From Acidobacteriota bacterium (GTDB taxonomy: Bacteria; Acidobacteriota; JAAYUB01), in the NCBI GenBank assembly GCA_029565065.1, contig JAKQOW010000011.1:44786-108785 (forward strand): 64,000 nucleotides of DNA, written 5' to 3'. The stretch's first letter is position 1. Each line of letters begins with the position of its first letter. The notes under the pieces are model-generated. The model ran no database searches and was not told where the DNA came from. It worked only from the letters and a program-made list of their open reading frames with translations. The translations under genes and the position numbers were made by a program. Positions 17,399 through 26,669 of this stretch are shown piece by piece.

Positions 17399-18661
17399 CT
17401 AGTTGTGAAGTTGGGCCAACTGGTTCTGGCCGCTCTTTCCCTTGACCTGGACGATCTTGATCTTGCCGCCGTCCTTGAGGCCGCCCTGGCCGGCCACGAC
17501 CACCTGCTGGTTCTCCTGCAGGCCCTGGCGGATCTCCACCTGGCCTCCGGTTTCGGTGCCGAGCCGGACCGGCGTGCGATGGGCGATCCGGTTTCGCACG
17601 GTGTACACGTACGTTTCATCGTCTTCTTCGAGCACGGCGCGCTTCGGGATCAGCAGGGCGTCCGCGCGGCGGGCGGTTTCGATCCCCACCATGACGAACG
17701 CCCCGGGCCGGAAGCCCTGTTCCGGTTGTCGCTGTTCCACGGTCACCTTGACCGTGCCGGAGGCCTGGTCCACCACCGGGCTGATCCGGGCCACCGTCCC
17801 CGAGGCATGGGCGCTGGTGTCGGCGCCCAGGCGGATCGTGGCCGCCTGACCGCTCAGCACCGACCGGCATTCGGCTTCGGAGAGAAAGACGTCGGCGTAC
17901 AGCGGGGAGAAGGCGCTGAGCTTGAACAATGCATCCATCGGACGGACGGTCCGGCCCAGTTCCACCTGGCGTTGGACGATGTATCCGCTGAACGGCGCCT
18001 TGATGTGGCAGCGGGCGATTTCGAGGGACACCTGGGCCAGTTCGGCTTCAAGTTCGGCGACGCGGTGAGTCAGTTCGCGGCTCTGGGATGCGGACACCCG
18101 GGCGTCGTGTTCCAGCTCATTCAGGCGGTAGCGGATCAGGGCAACCTCGTGCTCGCTGACCAACTGGTTTTGAAAGAGCTCCTGGTAGCGGGCCAGTTCT
18201 TCCTTCTGGTTGGCGATCTGGACGGCGGTTTTCTCCTGTTGGATGCCGGCTTTCTCCGACTGGAGCTTGGCTTGGGCCAGCTTCTGCCGGGCGGATTGAA
18301 ACCGGATCTGAAGCTCCGCGTCATCCAAAACACAGAGCACGGCGCCCGACTGGACGAAGTCGCCCTCCTCGGCCGACAACTGGTGAACGATCCCTTCGGT
18401 TTGGCTGACCACGTCGACCTCGCGCAAGGCGCGCAGGTTGGTGCTGGCGGTGATGATCGACGAAATCTCACCCCGCCGGACCGCGGCCAGTTCCACCGGC
18501 ACCGCATCCTTGTCGCCGTCCGGGCTTTGGCCGGCTTTCGGCTTCGAATCGGCCGCGGCGGTTTTGGAGGTGCTGTTCAGGGCGACGCCGCCGATCACCA
18601 GAACGGCGCAGAAGCCCAGAAACACATAGACCTTGACCCGTGTGGATAGTTTGTTCAGCAT
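17399..18661 (-). CDS. Periplasmic adaptor (HlyD/AcrA-type membrane fusion protein) of the RND pump
   Basis: A 420-residue adaptor with one N-terminal membrane anchor (YVFLGFCAVLVIGGVAL). Order of domains: half lipoyl (VVSQTEGIVHQLSAEEGDFV), a long alpha-hairpin (about residues 115-215, coiled coil with AELEAELAQVSLEIARC), the second half lipoyl (IKAPFSGYIVQRQVELG), beta-barrel and membrane-proximal domains. GGGAG precedes the ATG. The 136-base gap to the first RND gene contains no other gene. The adaptor would link both RND subunits to an outer-membrane channel encoded elsewhere. Confidence 0.92.
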   Translation of the reverse strand: MLNKLSTRVKVYVFLGFCAVLVIGGVALNSTSKTAAADSKPKAGQSPDGDKDAVPVELAAVRRGEISSIITASTNLRALREVDVVSQTEGIVHQLSAEEGDFVQSGAVLCVLDDAELQIRFQSARQKLAQAKLQSEKAGIQQEKTAVQIANQKEELARYQELFQNQLVSEHEVALIRYRLNELEHDARVSASQSRELTHRVAELEAELAQVSLEIARCHIKAPFSGYIVQRQVELGRTVRPMDALFKLSAFSPLYADVFLSEAECRSVLSGQAATIRLGADTSAHASGTVARISPVVDQASGTVKVTVEQRQPEQGFRPGAFVMVGIETARRADALLIPKRAVLEEDDETYVYTVRNRIAHRTPVRLGTETGGQVEIRQGLQENQQVVVAGQGGLKDGGKIKIVQVKGKSGQNQLAQLHN

Positions 18662-18862
18662 GACCGTTTCTCCCGCTGACGTGGATTACTGCAATCAAAT
18701 ACGCGTGAGAGACGAGGATAGTTCAGCTCCCGCGGGCCGGGCGGTGCGACGGCGGGACGAAGCGGATTCGAGCAGGGACGAACGGGATTGTGAACGGGAT
18801 GAAGCGTGGCGCGCCGGCGGCCCGTTACCGCTTTCCGGCAGGCCGGTTGACGGTTTCGCGGG

Positions 18863-20377
18863 TCAGCGGACGAACAGCCGGTGACTGGAGAACTGCGGAT
18901 CGGAGGTCAGATTGATGCCGAGGTCGCGCAAACCGGCCTCGTCGCCGGGAGTGGGGATGTGGGTGATGTGGGCCTCGCATCCCCGCAGGTCGCGCAGCTT
19001 GTCGATGGCCACCTGCGCGGCCGGATTGGTGGTGGCGCTGATGGCCAGGGCGTTGAGGGTTTCGTTGAGGTCGAGGCTGACATCCTTCCCGAACACCTGT
19101 CGCTTCAGGCTGGCGATGGAATCGATGATGGTGGGAGAGAGTAGGTGGATCTGGTCCGGGATCCCCGCCAGCCGTTTGACGGCGTTGAGCACCAGACTCG
19201 AGGCCGCGTGCATGAGCGGCGAGTTCTTCCCATCCACCACGATGCCGTCGGGCAACTCCACCGCCGCGCCGCAGAAGATACCGTCGTGCCCCTTGCCGCC
19301 CTCTTCGGCGGCGCGGGCGGCGACGCGGGCGGGGTTCACCACCGGCCGGTCTTCGGGGGTGAGGCCGTTGTCCCGCATCAGCAGCTCCACCCGTTGGGCG
19401 GTCTCGCGGTCCACCAGACCCAGCATGTACTCGCAGGCGTAGCGGAAGTAGCGGCGGATAATCTCCTGACGGGAGGCGGCCTGGACCGCGGCGTCGTCGA
19501 TGATGCCGAATCCGCAGCGATTGACGCCCATGTCGGTGGGGGAGTTGTAGGGCGACGCCGCGCCGGTGATCTTCTCCATGATCCGTTTCATGGCGGGAAA
19601 GATCTCGACGTCGCGGTTGTAGTTGACGGTGGTCTGGCCGTAGACTTCGAGATGGTGCGGGTCGATGACGTTGACATCACGCAGTTCGGCGGTTGCGGCC
19701 TCGTAGGCGACGTTGACCGGATGCTTCAGAGGCAGATTCCAGATGGGAAACGTCTCGAACTTGGCGTAACCCGCCGAACGGCCGCGGCGGTAGTCGTGGT
19801 ACAGCTGGGCCAGGCAGGTGGCCAGCTTGCCGCTGCCGGGACCGGGCCCCGTCACCACGACCAGCGGCTTGGTGGTCTCGATGTAGGGATTGGCGCCGTA
19901 GCCCGCGTCGCTCACGATCCGGTCGATGTCGGTGGGGTAGCCGGGGGTGGCGCGATGGGTGTAGACATGCACCTGGCGTCGCTCCAGCTTGTTTTTGAAA
20001 ATCCGGGCGGCCGGCTGGTCGTCGTAGCGGGTGATGACCACGGCCGTGATCTCGATGCCCCAGTCGGCCAGGTCGTCGATGAGCTTGAGGGCGTCGGCGT
20101 CGTAGCTGATGCCGAAGTCGGCGCGCACCTTGCGCTTCTCGATGTCGCCGGCGAAGATGCAGAGGATGATGTCGGCCTGGTCGCGGAGCTGGTGCAGCAG
20201 CCGCATCTTGACGTTGGGATCGTACCCGGGCAGCACCCGGGCGGCGTGGAGGTCGAAGAGCAGCTTGCCGCCGAATTCTAGGTAGAGCTTGTCGTTGAAC
20301 CGGTGCACCCGCTCCAGGATGGCGGCGGTCTGCTCGCGCAAATACCTGTCGTTGTCGAAACCTGTTTGAGTCGGCAC
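18863..20377 (-). CDS. DUF1846 family protein
   Basis: About 504 residues. The GTG at 20377 is chosen because GGGAGG sits 4 bases upstream and the family sequence (FDNDRYLREQTAAILERV) starts right after; the frame is open a little further upstream. Blocks typical of DUF1846 include YLEFGGKLLFDLHAARVLPG, TRYDDQPAARIFKNKL, a phosphate-loop-like GPGPGSGKLATCLAQLYH, and SPTDMGVNRCGFGIIDD. Structures of family members exist but I know of no firmly established reaction; the glycine-rich loop suggests nucleotide binding. No operon partner is evident: the next gene upstream is about 90 bases away. Confidence 0.88.
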   Translation of the reverse strand: MPTQTGFDNDRYLREQTAAILERVHRFNDKLYLEFGGKLLFDLHAARVLPGYDPNVKMRLLHQLRDQADIILCIFAGDIEKRKVRADFGISYDADALKLIDDLADWGIEITAVVITRYDDQPAARIFKNKLERRQVHVYTHRATPGYPTDIDRIVSDAGYGANPYIETTKPLVVVTGPGPGSGKLATCLAQLYHDYRRGRSAGYAKFETFPIWNLPLKHPVNVAYEAATAELRDVNVIDPHHLEVYGQTTVNYNRDVEIFPAMKRIMEKITGAASPYNSPTDMGVNRCGFGIIDDAAVQAASRQEIIRRYFRYACEYMLGLVDRETAQRVELLMRDNGLTPEDRPVVNPARVAARAAEEGGKGHDGIFCGAAVELPDGIVVDGKNSPLMHAASSLVLNAVKRLAGIPDQIHLLSPTIIDSIASLKRQVFGKDVSLDLNETLNALAISATTNPAAQVAIDKLRDLRGCEAHITHIPTPGDEAGLRDLGINLTSDPQFSSHRLFVR

Positions 20378-20468
20378 GGTTCCTCCCGTCGGACGCGGCG
20401 ATGGATAAAGGGACACAATGCCACCAAGCGCGCCGGGCGTCAAGTGGCTTGGTGATTGGGGTCGACGG

Positions 20469-22037
20469 TCAGGGCCGGACTTCCACCTCGAAGGCCAGCA
20501 CGTAGCGGTCCAGGCGGGGACGCCAGATCAACTCCCGCCGGTGGGCATAGCTGTCCTTCTGGAAGTAGAGGGGAATCCAAATATTATCCGCCTGAGCCCG
20601 GATCAGGATCCGCTGCAGCAGCTCCAGGCGTTGCTGCCGGTCGGCCGTCCGGGTGCTGGCGGTGATCATCCCGTCGAGTTCCGGATTGCTGTAGCCGACA
20701 ATGTTGTACCAGCCGAAGTTGGGATCCCGGCCGCGGGAATGGAAGCAGGCCTCGAAGATATCAGAAGCGTCGCCAGTCAGGGGAATCCAGCTTGCCAGGA
20801 ACATGTCGGACCGGGACGTTTCCTCGGGCTGAAGATAGGACAGCTTGTCGACCCCGACCGGGGTGGTCCCGATGCCGACGCTCGCCAGCTGCCGGGCGCA
20901 TTCATCGGCCACTTCGCGCACGCGGAAGTACTTGGCGCGGGGGTAACGGAGCTCGATGGCACCCCCCCGGGGGCGCCAGGTTTGGCGCAAGAGGACGCGG
21001 GCTAGTTCCGGGTCATGACCTGGATGCGCGGCCTCGGGAGTGTAGCCGAATACCGAACGGGAGACGACCTGGACCGCGGGTTCCCCCATGTGTTCCAGCG
21101 GCCCGGTGGTCAGCCGGGTCCGGTCCAGCGCCATGGACACCGCGCGGCGCACCGCGACTTCGCGGAAAGGATTGGGCCGACCGTCGGCGAGTCGCTCGCG
21201 GAACGTGAGCCCCAGATAAACCAGCCGCAGCCCCGGCGAGACTGGGGCGGTGAATCGCCCGTCGGCCCGCAGGGTCGGGATCTGACCGGGCGCCGGCGCC
21301 GAGATCAGGTCTACCCGGCCCTGCGCCAGCAGCTCGGCCCGGGTTGTGTCGTCCGGCTCCACCCGGACGCGCACGCGGCGGAACAGCCGCCGGAAATGCC
21401 AATGGTTCGGCACTGCCTCAAGGAGATACTCCCGATCACCACGGCGGGCGGCCAGCCGATACGGGCCGGAGCCGGATGGATTGCGCTTGGTCTCGTCGAG
21501 AGACCGGCTGCGGTAATGGTCCGCCGGAACGATCATGATCTGCGAGAGCTTGCCAAGCAGCGGTGCGTATGGCTCGTGAGTCGTGATTTCGACGGTGCCG
21601 CGGGACACTACCCGGACGGATCGCACGGACGAGAGCAGCGTTTGTTTGGGCGACTGCTCAAGCTGCCGGATACGCTCCAGGCTGTAAGCCACGTCGGCAG
21701 CCGTAACGGGCTGCCCGTTCTGGAAGACGGCTTCGGTGCGCAGGTTGAAAAGCCAGGTGCGCGGGTTGGGATTGCTCCAGGAACGGGCCAGCCACGGTCG
21801 AACTGTCAGGTTCTCGTCCAGGAAGACGAGCGGATCGAACAGGTGGTGGTAGAAGATGTTGCTGATTTCTTCCGCGTCCAGATGGGGGTCCAGGTGGAGC
21901 GGTCCGGTGGGGATGGCGATGCGCAACTCGGATCGGCCGTCAAGCCGGAGCCAGTCGTCCGGCCGTTGGCAACCGGCGGACAGGGCCGCCAGCAACAGAA
22001 GAAGTGAGACAGTCGTTCGAAGAATGGTGCATCTCAT
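20469..22037 (-). CDS. Orphan family-5 (peptide/nickel-type) ABC solute-binding lipoprotein
   Basis: A 522-residue lipoprotein: signal peptide with lipobox LSAGC at about residue 23, then the SBP family-5 fold (ELRIAIPTGPLHLDPHLDA, VFQNGQPVTAADVAYSLERI, NPSGSGPYRLAARRGD, VRRAVSMALDRTRL). Family members bind oligopeptides, nickel chelates or similar. No permease or ATPase gene lies nearby; flanking genes are DUF1846 and the HutH-like enzyme, both separate functions. It might serve an ABC system elsewhere or a sensor, as proposed for the second orphan at 60125. Confidence 0.88.
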   Translation of the reverse strand: MRCTILRTTVSLLLLLAALSAGCQRPDDWLRLDGRSELRIAIPTGPLHLDPHLDAEEISNIFYHHLFDPLVFLDENLTVRPWLARSWSNPNPRTWLFNLRTEAVFQNGQPVTAADVAYSLERIRQLEQSPKQTLLSSVRSVRVVSRGTVEITTHEPYAPLLGKLSQIMIVPADHYRSRSLDETKRNPSGSGPYRLAARRGDREYLLEAVPNHWHFRRLFRRVRVRVEPDDTTRAELLAQGRVDLISAPAPGQIPTLRADGRFTAPVSPGLRLVYLGLTFRERLADGRPNPFREVAVRRAVSMALDRTRLTTGPLEHMGEPAVQVVSRSVFGYTPEAAHPGHDPELARVLLRQTWRPRGGAIELRYPRAKYFRVREVADECARQLASVGIGTTPVGVDKLSYLQPEETSRSDMFLASWIPLTGDASDIFEACFHSRGRDPNFGWYNIVGYSNPELDGMITASTRTADRQQRLELLQRILIRAQADNIWIPLYFQKDSYAHRRELIWRPRLDRYVLAFEVEVRP

Positions 22038-22106
22038 GTCGGTGGCCAGCCGATGAATCGCCGACCGCCGGGCGGTTCGTCGCCCGGCGGCCGGTGGGAG
22101 AATCCG

Positions 22107-23630
22107 CTAATCCAGGCGGCCGACCGCCTGTTCCACCACATCCAGGATCTCGCAGGAGCGCACCAGCTCCTTCATCCGGGTGTGGTCAGGGTAGAGCGGC
22201 CGGTCTTCGCCCAGGTGGGCGACGTATTTGCGGACCACGCCGTGCGCCGCCCGGACGCCCTTGCCCGGCGCGAAGGTCCGGAAGTCCAGCCCCTGGGCGG
22301 CGGCCATGAACTCGATGCCCAGCACGCCGCAGGCGTTGTCGAAAATCTGGTGGTTCTTGATCGCCGTGTTCATGCCCATGGACACGAAATCTTCCTGGTC
22401 GGCAGCGGCCGGGATGGATTGGGTGCTGGCCGGCATCGACAGGATGCGCTGCTCCACGATGAGGCTGTCGGCGGTGTACTGGCTGAGCATCATGCCGGAG
22501 AACATGCCGGCGCCCTTGGTCAGGAACGGCGGGAGCCCCACGCTGAGCGCGGGATTGGTCAGGCGGTTGAGCCGGCGTTCCGACATCACGCAGACCGTGG
22601 TGATGGCGGCGCCCACCATGTCCATGGGCAGGCACACGGGGGTGCCCTGGAAGTTGGCACCGGTCAGGGTCAGCCGGTGCTCGGGCAGGAAGATGGGATT
22701 GTCGCCGACGCCGTTGAGCTCGATCTCCACCTGCTGGCGGGCGAAGGCCAGAGCGTCGTGGGCGGCGCCGATCACCTGCGGGCTGGAACGCATGGAGTAG
22801 GCGTCCTGGACCTTCATCTTTAGCTTGCCGGTCTGCAGGTCGCTCCCCTCGATGCACTTCATGATCGCCACGGCGCTCCGCACGGCGCCCGGGAATCCCC
22901 GCACCTGGTGCAGACGCACGTCGTACGGCTTCAGGTTGGCATAGAGGGCTTCGAGGGACATGGCGCAGGCGATCTCGGCCTGCTTGAGCCACCGGTTCAT
23001 GTCGTAGAGGTGGATGGCGCTCATCGCGGTGATCAGGTTGGAGCCGTTGATGGCGGCCAGACCGTCGCGCGCCAGCAGGCCCGGGACCGGGATGCCGGCG
23101 CGGCGCATGGCTTCGGCGCCGGGCAGCCGCTCGCCCTGGTACCAGGCTTCGCCCTCGCCCATGAGCAGCAGGGCGATCTGGGACATGGGCGCCAGGTCGC
23201 CGCAGGCGCCCACCGAGCCCTTCTGGCAGACGACGGGAGTGACGCCCTTGTTGAGCATCGCCACGAACGTCTGGGTGATCTCGGGCCGGCAGCCGGAATT
23301 GCCGTGGGCGTGCACGTTGATGCGTCCGGCCATGGCGCCGCGGACGTATTCGATGGGGGCGGGGTCGCCGATGCCGGCGGCGTGGTTGTAGATCAGGTAC
23401 TTCTGAAACTGCATGACCTGCTCGTCGTTGAGCACCACCTCGGAAAATTCGCCGATACCGGTGTTCACGCCGTACATGATCTCGTGGGCCTGGATCTTCT
23501 CCTCCAACATGGCGCGGCAGGCGCGGATCCGGTCCAGGGCGTCGGCGCTGAGCTCCACCTTCTCGCCATGGCGGGCGATCTGGACCAGCCGATCGATGGT
23601 CAGGGATTTACCGTCCAATACGATGGCCAT
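22107..23630 (-). CDS. hutH: Histidine ammonia-lyase-like MIO enzyme with Cys in the MIO triad
   Basis: A 507-residue member of the aromatic amino acid ammonia-lyase/aminomutase family; AGGAGG precedes the ATG. Numbering follows bacterial HutH: Tyr53 (MYGVNTGIGEF), His83 (YNHAAG) and the QDAYSMR block with Tyr and Arg are in place. The triad that cyclises to the MIO cofactor reads Ala-Cys143-Gly (GSVGACGDLAP) instead of Ala-Ser-Gly; the codon is TGC. The block normally read as QEDHVSM is QEDFVSM here. The fold and key residues favour histidine as substrate, but aminomutase or other substrates cannot be excluded. No hutU, hutI or hutG is nearby. It follows the TRAP transporter genes by 115 bases on the same strand. 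Confidence 0.85.
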   Translation of the reverse strand: MAIVLDGKSLTIDRLVQIARHGEKVELSADALDRIRACRAMLEEKIQAHEIMYGVNTGIGEFSEVVLNDEQVMQFQKYLIYNHAAGIGDPAPIEYVRGAMAGRINVHAHGNSGCRPEITQTFVAMLNKGVTPVVCQKGSVGACGDLAPMSQIALLLMGEGEAWYQGERLPGAEAMRRAGIPVPGLLARDGLAAINGSNLITAMSAIHLYDMNRWLKQAEIACAMSLEALYANLKPYDVRLHQVRGFPGAVRSAVAIMKCIEGSDLQTGKLKMKVQDAYSMRSSPQVIGAAHDALAFARQQVEIELNGVGDNPIFLPEHRLTLTGANFQGTPVCLPMDMVGAAITTVCVMSERRLNRLTNPALSVGLPPFLTKGAGMFSGMMLSQYTADSLIVEQRILSMPASTQSIPAAADQEDFVSMGMNTAIKNHQIFDNACGVLGIEFMAAAQGLDFRTFAPGKGVRAAHGVVRKYVAHLGEDRPLYPDHTRMKELVRSCEILDVVEQAVGRLD

Positions 23631-23745
23631 ACATCCTCCTGAATATGAATGTGGAATGGTTGTCCATGAATTGGCGACACCAATGTCCGCTATCTTAGCA
23701 GAATCAGGAAGCCTTGGGAACGGTGAAGGTCGCGGGCGGCGGCCG

Positions 23746-25620
23746 TCAGCCGAGCCAGCGGGGCAGCCAGGTGGTGAGCGGGGGGACGTAGGTGATGAGG
23801 AGCACGCCCAGCAGCAGAACGATCAGGATCGGGATGATGGCCCGGATGACTTCGGGCATGGGTTTGCCGAACCGATAGGAGGATAGGAACAGGTTCATGC
23901 CCACCGGCGGCGTCAGATAGCCGAGTTCCAGGTTGGCCAGGAAGACGATGCCCAGGTGGACGGGATCGATGCCGTAAGCGGTGCCCAGCGGCACCAGCAG
24001 CGGAACCACCACCACGATGGCGGAGAAGATGTCCATCAGGCAGCCCACCACCAGGAGCAACACGTTGACCGCGAGCAGAAACACCCAGCGCGAATGGATG
24101 GCGCCGGTGACCCACTCCACCGCCTGGTCCGGCACCTGGGCGTCGATGAGGAAATGGGTGAAGCCCAGCGCCACGCCGAGGATCAGCAACACGCCGCCCA
24201 CCAGCAGGCCGCATTCGGTCATGACCCGGGGGACGTCGCGGACGATGTGCAGATCCCGGTGGATCACGCTCTCGCACAGGAAGGCGTACAGGGCGGTCAC
24301 CGCCGCCGCCTCCACGGGCGTGGCATAGCCGGAGAACAGCGCCGCCAGCGCCACCACCGGGATGAGCAACTCCCACTTGGCGGCCCAGACCGCCGACCCG
24401 GCCTCGCGCCAATCAATGAGGCGGCCACCCGATTTGATCCTGGGTCCCTGGCGCATCCCCCACCAGGCCGTCAGGATCACCAGCAGGATCCCCGGTCCCA
24501 TGCCGCCGAGGAAGATCTGCTGGATGGTGATGTTGGCCTGGGCGCTGGTGTTGGCCACGATGACATAGAGGATCGGCGGCAGGCACGGCGGAAACAGGAG
24601 CCCCAGCGAGCCGGCGCCGGTGAGCAGACCCAGCGCGGGACGCTCGCGGTAGCCGGCGGCCAGCAGCACGGGCATAAGCAGGCCGCCCAGGGCCAGGATC
24701 GTCACGCCCGAGGCGCCGGTGAACGAGGTGAAGAACGCGCAGACCAGCACGGCTACCAATGCGGGTCCGCCGCGGAACCCGCCCACCAGGGTCTGGAACA
24801 CGCGGACCAGCCGCCGCGACGCGCCCCCTTCGGCGAGGAAATATCCGGCCAGCGTAAAAAGCGGAATGCTGGGCAGGGTGGGATTGGTCACTAGTCCATA
24901 ATGCTTCAGCGGGATGGAGAGGGTGGGCTCGCCCTGTCCCCAGAACAGGATGAGGGCGGCGCCGCCCAGGGCGGTGAACACGGGGGCGCCCAGCAGGATG
25001 GCGAGGGCCAGCACCACCAGCGCCGGCACCATGAGCTGCTCGGGCTCGAACGGCAGCCCGACGGCCAGCGCCGCCAGGCCGGCCGCCAGCACGCTGGCAA
25101 CGAGGCGCTCCCGCCACCCGGAGCCGGCATGCCAGATCAAGCGGAGCGCCACCAGGGCGAAGCCCACCGGCAGCACGAGCTGGACGACCCACACCGGGAT
25201 CCCGTACACCAGCACCTTGGCCAGCGGGCGCATCGCCTGAGTGTATTCGAAGCTGGCGATGCACAGGAACAGGGTGACCGCCGCCGCGACGCCGCTGCTG
25301 ATGAGCCGGGCCGCGGATTTGGCGCGGCCGTTCAGGAAGGAGGTGATGGTGGACAGCGACAGCAGGCGATTCTCGCGGGCGGCGATGGCGCCGCCGAACA
25401 TGCCCACGAACAGACACATGTGCTGCACGATGGTGCTGGAGCCGGAAATGCCGGTGCGGAACAGCGCCCGGAGTACGATTTCAGCCAGCGGCAGCACCAC
25501 CAGCGCGGTCAGCGGCAGCACCACCAGCAGGTTCTCCCCGCCGACCAGGGCGCGCAGCCAGGCGGGGCTTGCATGGCCCGGCTCCGGCTGCGGGAGCTCG
25601 ACGGGGATTTCGACACTCAT
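23746..25620 (-). CDS. TRAP transporter permease, DctQ-DctM fusion
   Basis: A 624-residue inner-membrane protein. The first about 170 residues form the four-helix small (DctQ) subunit (ENLLVVLPLTALVVLPLAEIVLR, ARENRLLSLSTI), and the remainder is the large DctM permease (NPTLPSIPLFTLAGYFLAEGG, FTSFTGASGVTILALGG, LGLLFPPCLPPI, GYATPVEAAAVTALYAF, LELGYLTPPVGMNLF). Fused QM permeases are known in TRAP systems. It uses ion gradients to import organic acids or related compounds delivered by the binding protein. Its start overlaps the DctP stop by 4 bases, so translation is coupled. Confidence 0.93.
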   Translation of the reverse strand: MSVEIPVELPQPEPGHASPAWLRALVGGENLLVVLPLTALVVLPLAEIVLRALFRTGISGSSTIVQHMCLFVGMFGGAIAARENRLLSLSTITSFLNGRAKSAARLISSGVAAAVTLFLCIASFEYTQAMRPLAKVLVYGIPVWVVQLVLPVGFALVALRLIWHAGSGWRERLVASVLAAGLAALAVGLPFEPEQLMVPALVVLALAILLGAPVFTALGGAALILFWGQGEPTLSIPLKHYGLVTNPTLPSIPLFTLAGYFLAEGGASRRLVRVFQTLVGGFRGGPALVAVLVCAFFTSFTGASGVTILALGGLLMPVLLAAGYRERPALGLLTGAGSLGLLFPPCLPPILYVIVANTSAQANITIQQIFLGGMGPGILLVILTAWWGMRQGPRIKSGGRLIDWREAGSAVWAAKWELLIPVVALAALFSGYATPVEAAAVTALYAFLCESVIHRDLHIVRDVPRVMTECGLLVGGVLLILGVALGFTHFLIDAQVPDQAVEWVTGAIHSRWVFLLAVNVLLLVVGCLMDIFSAIVVVVPLLVPLGTAYGIDPVHLGIVFLANLELGYLTPPVGMNLFLSSYRFGKPMPEVIRAIIPILIVLLLGVLLITYVPPLTTWLPRWLG

Positions 25621-26669
25621 TGGCCGGCCGCCCCGGATTGGGCCCGGTACTCTTTCAGAAACCGGGCGACTTCATCGAAGAGGTCGGCGGGGACCAGCCG
25701 CCCGCGGATCTTGTCCCGGTAGGGATCCACGGCCTTGCGCCACTCGGCTTCGATCTCGGGGGTGGGCAGGGTGACCTTCACTCCGCGTTTTTTAAGCGCC
25801 TCCACGGAGCGCTCGTTCTCCGCCCGTCCTGCGGCCTTGATCTCCCGACCCGCATCGGCGGCCGCCTTGAGCAGGGCGGGACGCAGCTCGGCCGGGATCT
25901 TCTCCCAGGTCTTCCGCGTAACGACGGTGCCGCCCACCAGCGGCCCCCAGTTGAGCAGCAGCATGTTGGACGCCTGAGCGTCCAGCTGGCTGGCCAGGGC
26001 GAAGAAGGGAGGCATGGCCACGGTGTCGATCAGGCCGGTCTGGAGACTGGGCATGATATTCACCGTCTCCAGGGCGACGGGATGGTAGCCGGCGGACTTC
26101 CACAGATCGAACTCTTCGGCGTTGCCCGCCCAGCAGAAAAACTTGGCACGGCGGAGATCATCGGGATGGACCAGAGGCTTTTTCGAGAAGAAGCGAACGA
26201 AACCCGAATCGCCCCAGAACAACACCACGAAGCCCTTCTCCAGCATGCGCTTTTCCAGCGTGGGGCGCAGCTTCTCGATCACGTATTCCAGTTCGTCCAG
26301 ATTGCGGTAGTTCATGGGCGTGCCGCCCAGGGCCGACACGCCTTTCTCGATCTCGGACAGCCCCACGCCCGTGAGCATCCCGGCGTCCAGGCTGCCCGTC
26401 TGCATGAGCCCCACCATGTCGGCTTCGCCGCCCTGCGTGCCGTCGGGGAAGATCACCAGCTTGACCACGCCACCGGAGGTGGTGCGCCACTTCTCGCCCA
26501 TGGCCATCAGGGTTTTGTGATATGAGGTGCCGCGGGGCGCCAGCGTGCCGAGCTTGATGGTGACCTTGCCGGCGGCCGCCGCAAAGGTGCCCGCACCCAG
26601 CAGCAGCAGGGCGGCGGGGATAAACCGCCGGGCGATCGCCCCCACCAGCGTGCCAACAGGTCTACTCAT
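25617..26669 (-). CDS. TRAP transporter solute-binding protein (DctP family)
   Basis: A 350-residue periplasmic protein with a Sec signal (FIPAALLLLGAGTFAAAA). DctP-family blocks are KLGTLAPRGTSYHKTL, FPDGTQGGEADMVGLMQTG, the MPSLQTGLIDTV region and VVTRKTWEKIPAE. The ligand-anchoring Arg of classical DctP is not obvious to me here (the region reads CWAGNAEEFDLWKSAG), so a ligand other than a simple C4-dicarboxylate is possible. It overlaps the TatT gene by 8 bases and the permease by 4, forming a tight operon. Confidence 0.92.
   Translation of the reverse strand: MSRPVGTLVGAIARRFIPAALLLLGAGTFAAAAGKVTIKLGTLAPRGTSYHKTLMAMGEKWRTTSGGVVKLVIFPDGTQGGEADMVGLMQTGSLDAGMLTGVGLSEIEKGVSALGGTPMNYRNLDELEYVIEKLRPTLEKRMLEKGFVVLFWGDSGFVRFFSKKPLVHPDDLRRAKFFCWAGNAEEFDLWKSAGYHPVALETVNIMPSLQTGLIDTVAMPPFFALASQLDAQASNMLLLNWGPLVGGTVVTRKTWEKIPAELRPALLKAAADAGREIKAAGRAENERSVEALKKRGVKVTLPTPEIEAEWRKAVDPYRDKIRGRLVPADLFDEVARFLKEYRAQSGAAGQ

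Noticed and set aside
14629..17445. Plus-strand open frame of 938 codons
   Set aside because: Antisense to the first RND gene, low-complexity composition, no ribosome site or domain.
18662..18862. Repeated GGGACGAA-like words in the gap before the DUF1846 gene's end
   Set aside because: Short, irregular and consistent with composition; no gene, promoter or terminator could be supported in this gap apart from the likely upstream promoter of the adaptor gene.
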